Below are positions 61,721-64,000 of a DNA stretch of 64,000 nucleotides, piece after piece. Each line of letters begins with the position of its first letter. Positions within the stretch are counted from its first letter, which is position 1. Source of the DNA: Cheiracanthium punctorium (Eukaryota > Arthropoda > Arachnida > Araneae > Cheiracanthiidae); NCBI GenBank assembly GCA_038373885.1, contig JAWZYV010019475.1, positions 160,001 through 224,000 of the forward strand. The letters run 5' to 3'. The notes beneath the pieces are model-generated. The model made no database searches. It saw only the letters and a program-made list of their open reading frames with translations, and was not told where the DNA came from. The position numbers were made by a program, and so were the translations under genes.

Positions 61721-61884
61721 CCATGTTTACTCACGTAATAGTTGCACTTTTTTGCCAATTTTTCATGTTGAAAGTCCAGGTGCGACTATTATGCGGGTAA
61801 AATCTACTATATAATATTGTAACTCTAAAGAGCTATTTTTTCAGCTTCAAAACGGGGGTGCGACTATTACGTGAGTAAACACGG
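61721..61884. mobile_element. TA-flanked MITE (Tc1/mariner/pogo type)
   Basis: The left end CCATGTTTACTCACGTAATA continues GTTGCAC. The right end reversed reads CCGTGTTTACTCACGTAATA continuing GTCGCAC. That is 25 of 27 bases matching as TIRs. TA flanks both ends (61719-61720, 61885-61886). At 164 bp it has no coding capacity. High TIR identity suggests a fairly recent insertion. Confidence 0.8.
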
Positions 61885-61886
61885 TA

Positions 61887-62809
61887 TTCTGCATCAAATG
61901 ACGATAAACATTGTAAAGAGTTTTAAATCTCCCTGATTTAGAAGAGATTTTTTGCAGAATTCCCTGACTTTTCCAGACATAAAATTTCCCAAATCCATGA
62001 ATTCCAAGTCTCCCTTGTATAGACAAAAAACTAGAAAATTCCCACTGTAAAATTACTTCAAATCAAAATCTAGCTGTTTATCTCATACAAATGAAAAACT
62101 ACTTTTAAAACTGAAGAAAATGATTATTGTTTTTGATAATGACATAATTTGTAGAAAAAAGAAAAATCACAATGTTATGAAGCTAGAAATATTTCTTTGA
62201 TAAAATATACTACTCGACATTAAAATTGCTGCACTGTGTGTAGCATGTCACCTTCTTGGTGTTGCTATTTTAATTACCAGTTGTGTATTAATAAAATAAA
62301 AAAAAACAGTTACATGCTATATACATATAAATTTCACACTTTTTAAAATATTGCTATGTGGTTTGATTTATTTATATGTTTACAAAATGGTAGTTAAAAG
62401 TGTTTCATTAACTTTGAAAAAAAGTGTATAACTATGCTTCTTTGATTCATTTTTACTAGGATTAAGAAATAATAGTAATGCAATATGCAAAAAGAATTGC
62501 AAAGTGTGTACAAATTTAAAACTACATAACAAATATTACAAGGAAATTATAAATAATTTGTAGATACAATTCTTCTGTTCTTTTATACGTTAAAAGGTGA
62601 AATATATCATTTCTTTAATTTAGTTTACCTCATAAACTTGATTGAGATATATTCATTGATTTAAATTATTGAAGGCACTTACGCGTTAGGAAACTTTAAG
62701 ATACTCCTAGAAAATCAGAATTCTTATTGTAAGTATAGAAGATAGAAATTTATAAGTCTGGGAAGTGTATAATATTATATTTGATGTGAAATCACCCCGA
62801 GCACACATA
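61887..62809. other. AT-rich non-coding DNA with a possible micro-exon
   Basis: Only point of note: minus-strand TTTTCTAG|24 nt|GTAAGTG at 62683-62706, discussed with the exon at 59704-59833. A further strong minus donor CCA|GTAAGTAAA (GT complement at 63078-63079) lies beyond this stretch and follows a 14-codon ATG frame (63121-63080), but its phase does not fit the micro-exon. Confidence 0.35.
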
Positions 62810-62949
62810 CAGGGGCGTAACCAGGGGGTGGGATATCGGGATATATTCCCCCCCCCGAAATTTTTGGATTAGCGATGAAATTCCGTCTATTTATACACAT
62901 ATCATTTCATATCCCCCCCCCCCGTAAAATTTTCCTGGCTGCGCGCCTG
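62810..62949. mobile_element. hAT-type MITE with perfect 8-bp target duplication
   Basis: TIRs CAGGGGCGTAACCAGG and CCTGGCTGCGCGCCTG (imperfect) are flanked on both sides by CACACATA (62802-62809 and 62950-62957). The 140-bp element has poly-G/C runs inside the TIRs and an AT core. Same TIR class as 34619-34783. Confidence 0.88.
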
Positions 62950-62957
62950 CACACATA

Positions 62958-63321
62958 CACACTAAAAACATCATAAATTGTTCGGTGTTAGACGACTATT
63001 CAAGTACAAACACTGAAAATAAACAATATATTTATCACAGTGCCAGGATGTTTAAGTTCAGCGATATTCTTTTACTTACTGGAGCACTGTAAACAAAATG
63101 ATTGCGAACAAAAACACTCATTCCAAAATATTTAACATATCCATAACTATATAATAAAAAAGGCTAACTACAGTTCTAGGACCAATTAGCAAGTGCAATG
63201 AATATAAACAAACACTATAATAAGGAAATAACTTATGAGAAACAGTTTATGAGTAGTACTTAACTGGTTACATGAAGTTGCTATTGCTCATTTCCCCCAA
63301 AACCAAGAACAATTGCGATAT
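62958..63321. other. AT-rich non-coding DNA
   Basis: Contains the minus-strand donor-like site at 63078-63079 noted above. No other feature. Confidence 0.45.
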
Positions 63322-63420
63322 GTAGTTGTTGTGAACAAGTATATCGGATTCGTGTGGTTGGCTCGAAGCCCGCTTATAAATCCTCGTCAGAAGGACAACA
63401 CAAACAAGGAAACCTCCCCG
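63322..63420 (-). mobile_element. SINE tail, copy 3
   Basis: On the minus strand CCTTGTTTGTGTTGTCC, then GACGAGGATTTATAAGCGGG, CTTCGAGCCAACCACACGAA and TCCGATATACTTGTTCACAA align with the 3' half of the SINE at 60931-61260. The A/B-box head is missing or unrecognisable. The 65-codon frame at 63268-63465 runs through it and is not a gene. Confidence 0.6.
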
Positions 63421-64000
63421 AAGCTCACTCAACGTAACGAATTTAATCCAGTCATAAGTACACACTTAAAGAAACCTAATGTGTAAACATTAGTTGCTAT
63501 TTCCTAAATTAAAGCTAAAATTAATTAATAAAAAATGAGTATGAGCCGACAGAATAGAGCCTCTATCGCTACTTGGCGCTTTCTATTTTCTTTTATAAAT
63601 GCTTTCACAAAAAGATGCTTATTTAATAAGCATTTTAAGTAAGCACAGGTCAGGATTCATCTACAGCAATGATTCACTGGATATCCCGCAGAACATATAG
63701 TGGGAAAAAAATCAGGCCGGTAACTGGTTCCGTTTTGGAGAGGGGGGCGGTGGAGGAAATTGGCCAAAAATATTTTTTAAACATAAAATCTATGCATGCA
63801 TAGGAGGTTAAACGTAGCTTTTTAGAAGAAGTTTAGCTTTTTAGCGAAATAGGAATTGAAATAAACAATGGTATTAAAAAAATAATTTTAAAAAATTGTA
63901 AGGTAATTTTTTTGGAGGGGAGGGGTTCACCCTATAATTCCCTCCCCCATCCCGTTGATTTCACCCTGAAAGAAATATATTATTAAGTTGTTTCATTAAC
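63421..64000. other. Non-coding DNA with poly-G MITE debris
   Basis: Two G-rich patches, GGAGAGGGGGGCGGTGGAGG near 63736 and GGAGGGGAGGGG...CCCTCCCCC at about 63914-63950, resemble internal parts of the window's poly-G MITEs. No TIRs visible. Confidence 0.4.

Noticed and set aside
63268..63465. 65-codon minus frame with a hydrophobic stretch
   Set aside because: Its central part is the SINE tail shared with 61120-61200, where the frame is not conserved.
1..64000. CRISPR arrays, operons, ribosome-binding sites, prophage
   Set aside because: Sequence character (microsatellites, SINEs, LINE, mariner, Helitron, splice-like signals) is eukaryotic. The regular repeats found have no spacer-repeat structure.

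Overview
This is an AT-rich window of a eukaryotic genome in which no complete protein-coding gene can be read. Open frames rarely exceed 100 codons. The only recognisable proteins are decayed transposable-element (TE) fragments: mariner/Tc1-type transposase pieces and the RNase H tail of a non-LTR retrotransposon. The mix of mariner relics, tRNA-derived SINEs, short terminal-inverted-repeat (TIR) elements, a non-autonomous Helitron, foldback elements in (TA)n tracts and many microsatellites fits an arthropod. I lean towards a chelicerate such as a spider, from general familiarity with the RNase H and mariner variants. That taxonomic call is inference.

Layout. 1-9.4 kb is AT-rich non-coding DNA with one short TIR-type insertion (5.0-5.4 kb). 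9.4-10.05 kb holds a SINE and a hAT-type MITE. 10.2-11.2 kb is a CpG-rich island with a possible exon bounded by good splice signals (10475-10686, + strand), the best promoter/first-exon candidate. 13-14.2 kb carries several palindrome-rich insertions. 19.9-21.4 kb has a deleted mariner with intact ends (TA duplication) and a LINE RNase H fragment. 21.4-30.8 kb is featureless. 30.8-32.5 kb is a TE graveyard: a tandem repeat, a perfect 42-bp inverted repeat, a TIR element, and mariner pieces in opposing orientations around a GC-rich block. 34.6 kb has a hAT MITE with a near-perfect 8-bp target duplication. 38.6-42.9 kb holds a tRNA-Leu-like pseudogene, a Tc1/mariner-class relic, an inverted-repeat element, and a Helitron with textbook ends and seven internal ~155-bp repeats. 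43.8-49.7 kb contains a further MITE, a deleted mariner, a 660-bp foldback with 322-bp arms, and a 479-bp TIR element related to the one at 31.4 kb. 57.2-58.5 kb has a second Helitron end joined to a ~64-bp array of palindromic units. 59.6-63.5 kb has a possible minus-strand terminal exon (42 codons, stop, AATAAA) together with SINE copies, hAT MITEs and a TA-flanked MITE.

The most unusual pattern is that several short insertions look built by repeating one small palindromic word. The word differs at each locus: ACAGAAG-CTTCTGT, AACAAAATTTTGTT, GTGACGTCAC-like, AATATT, GAGACGAGAC, GCCCG-CGGGC. At least three of these loci have recognisable terminal inverted repeats. Apart from the two candidate exons, the window is best read as intergenic or intronic DNA shaped by non-autonomous transposons.
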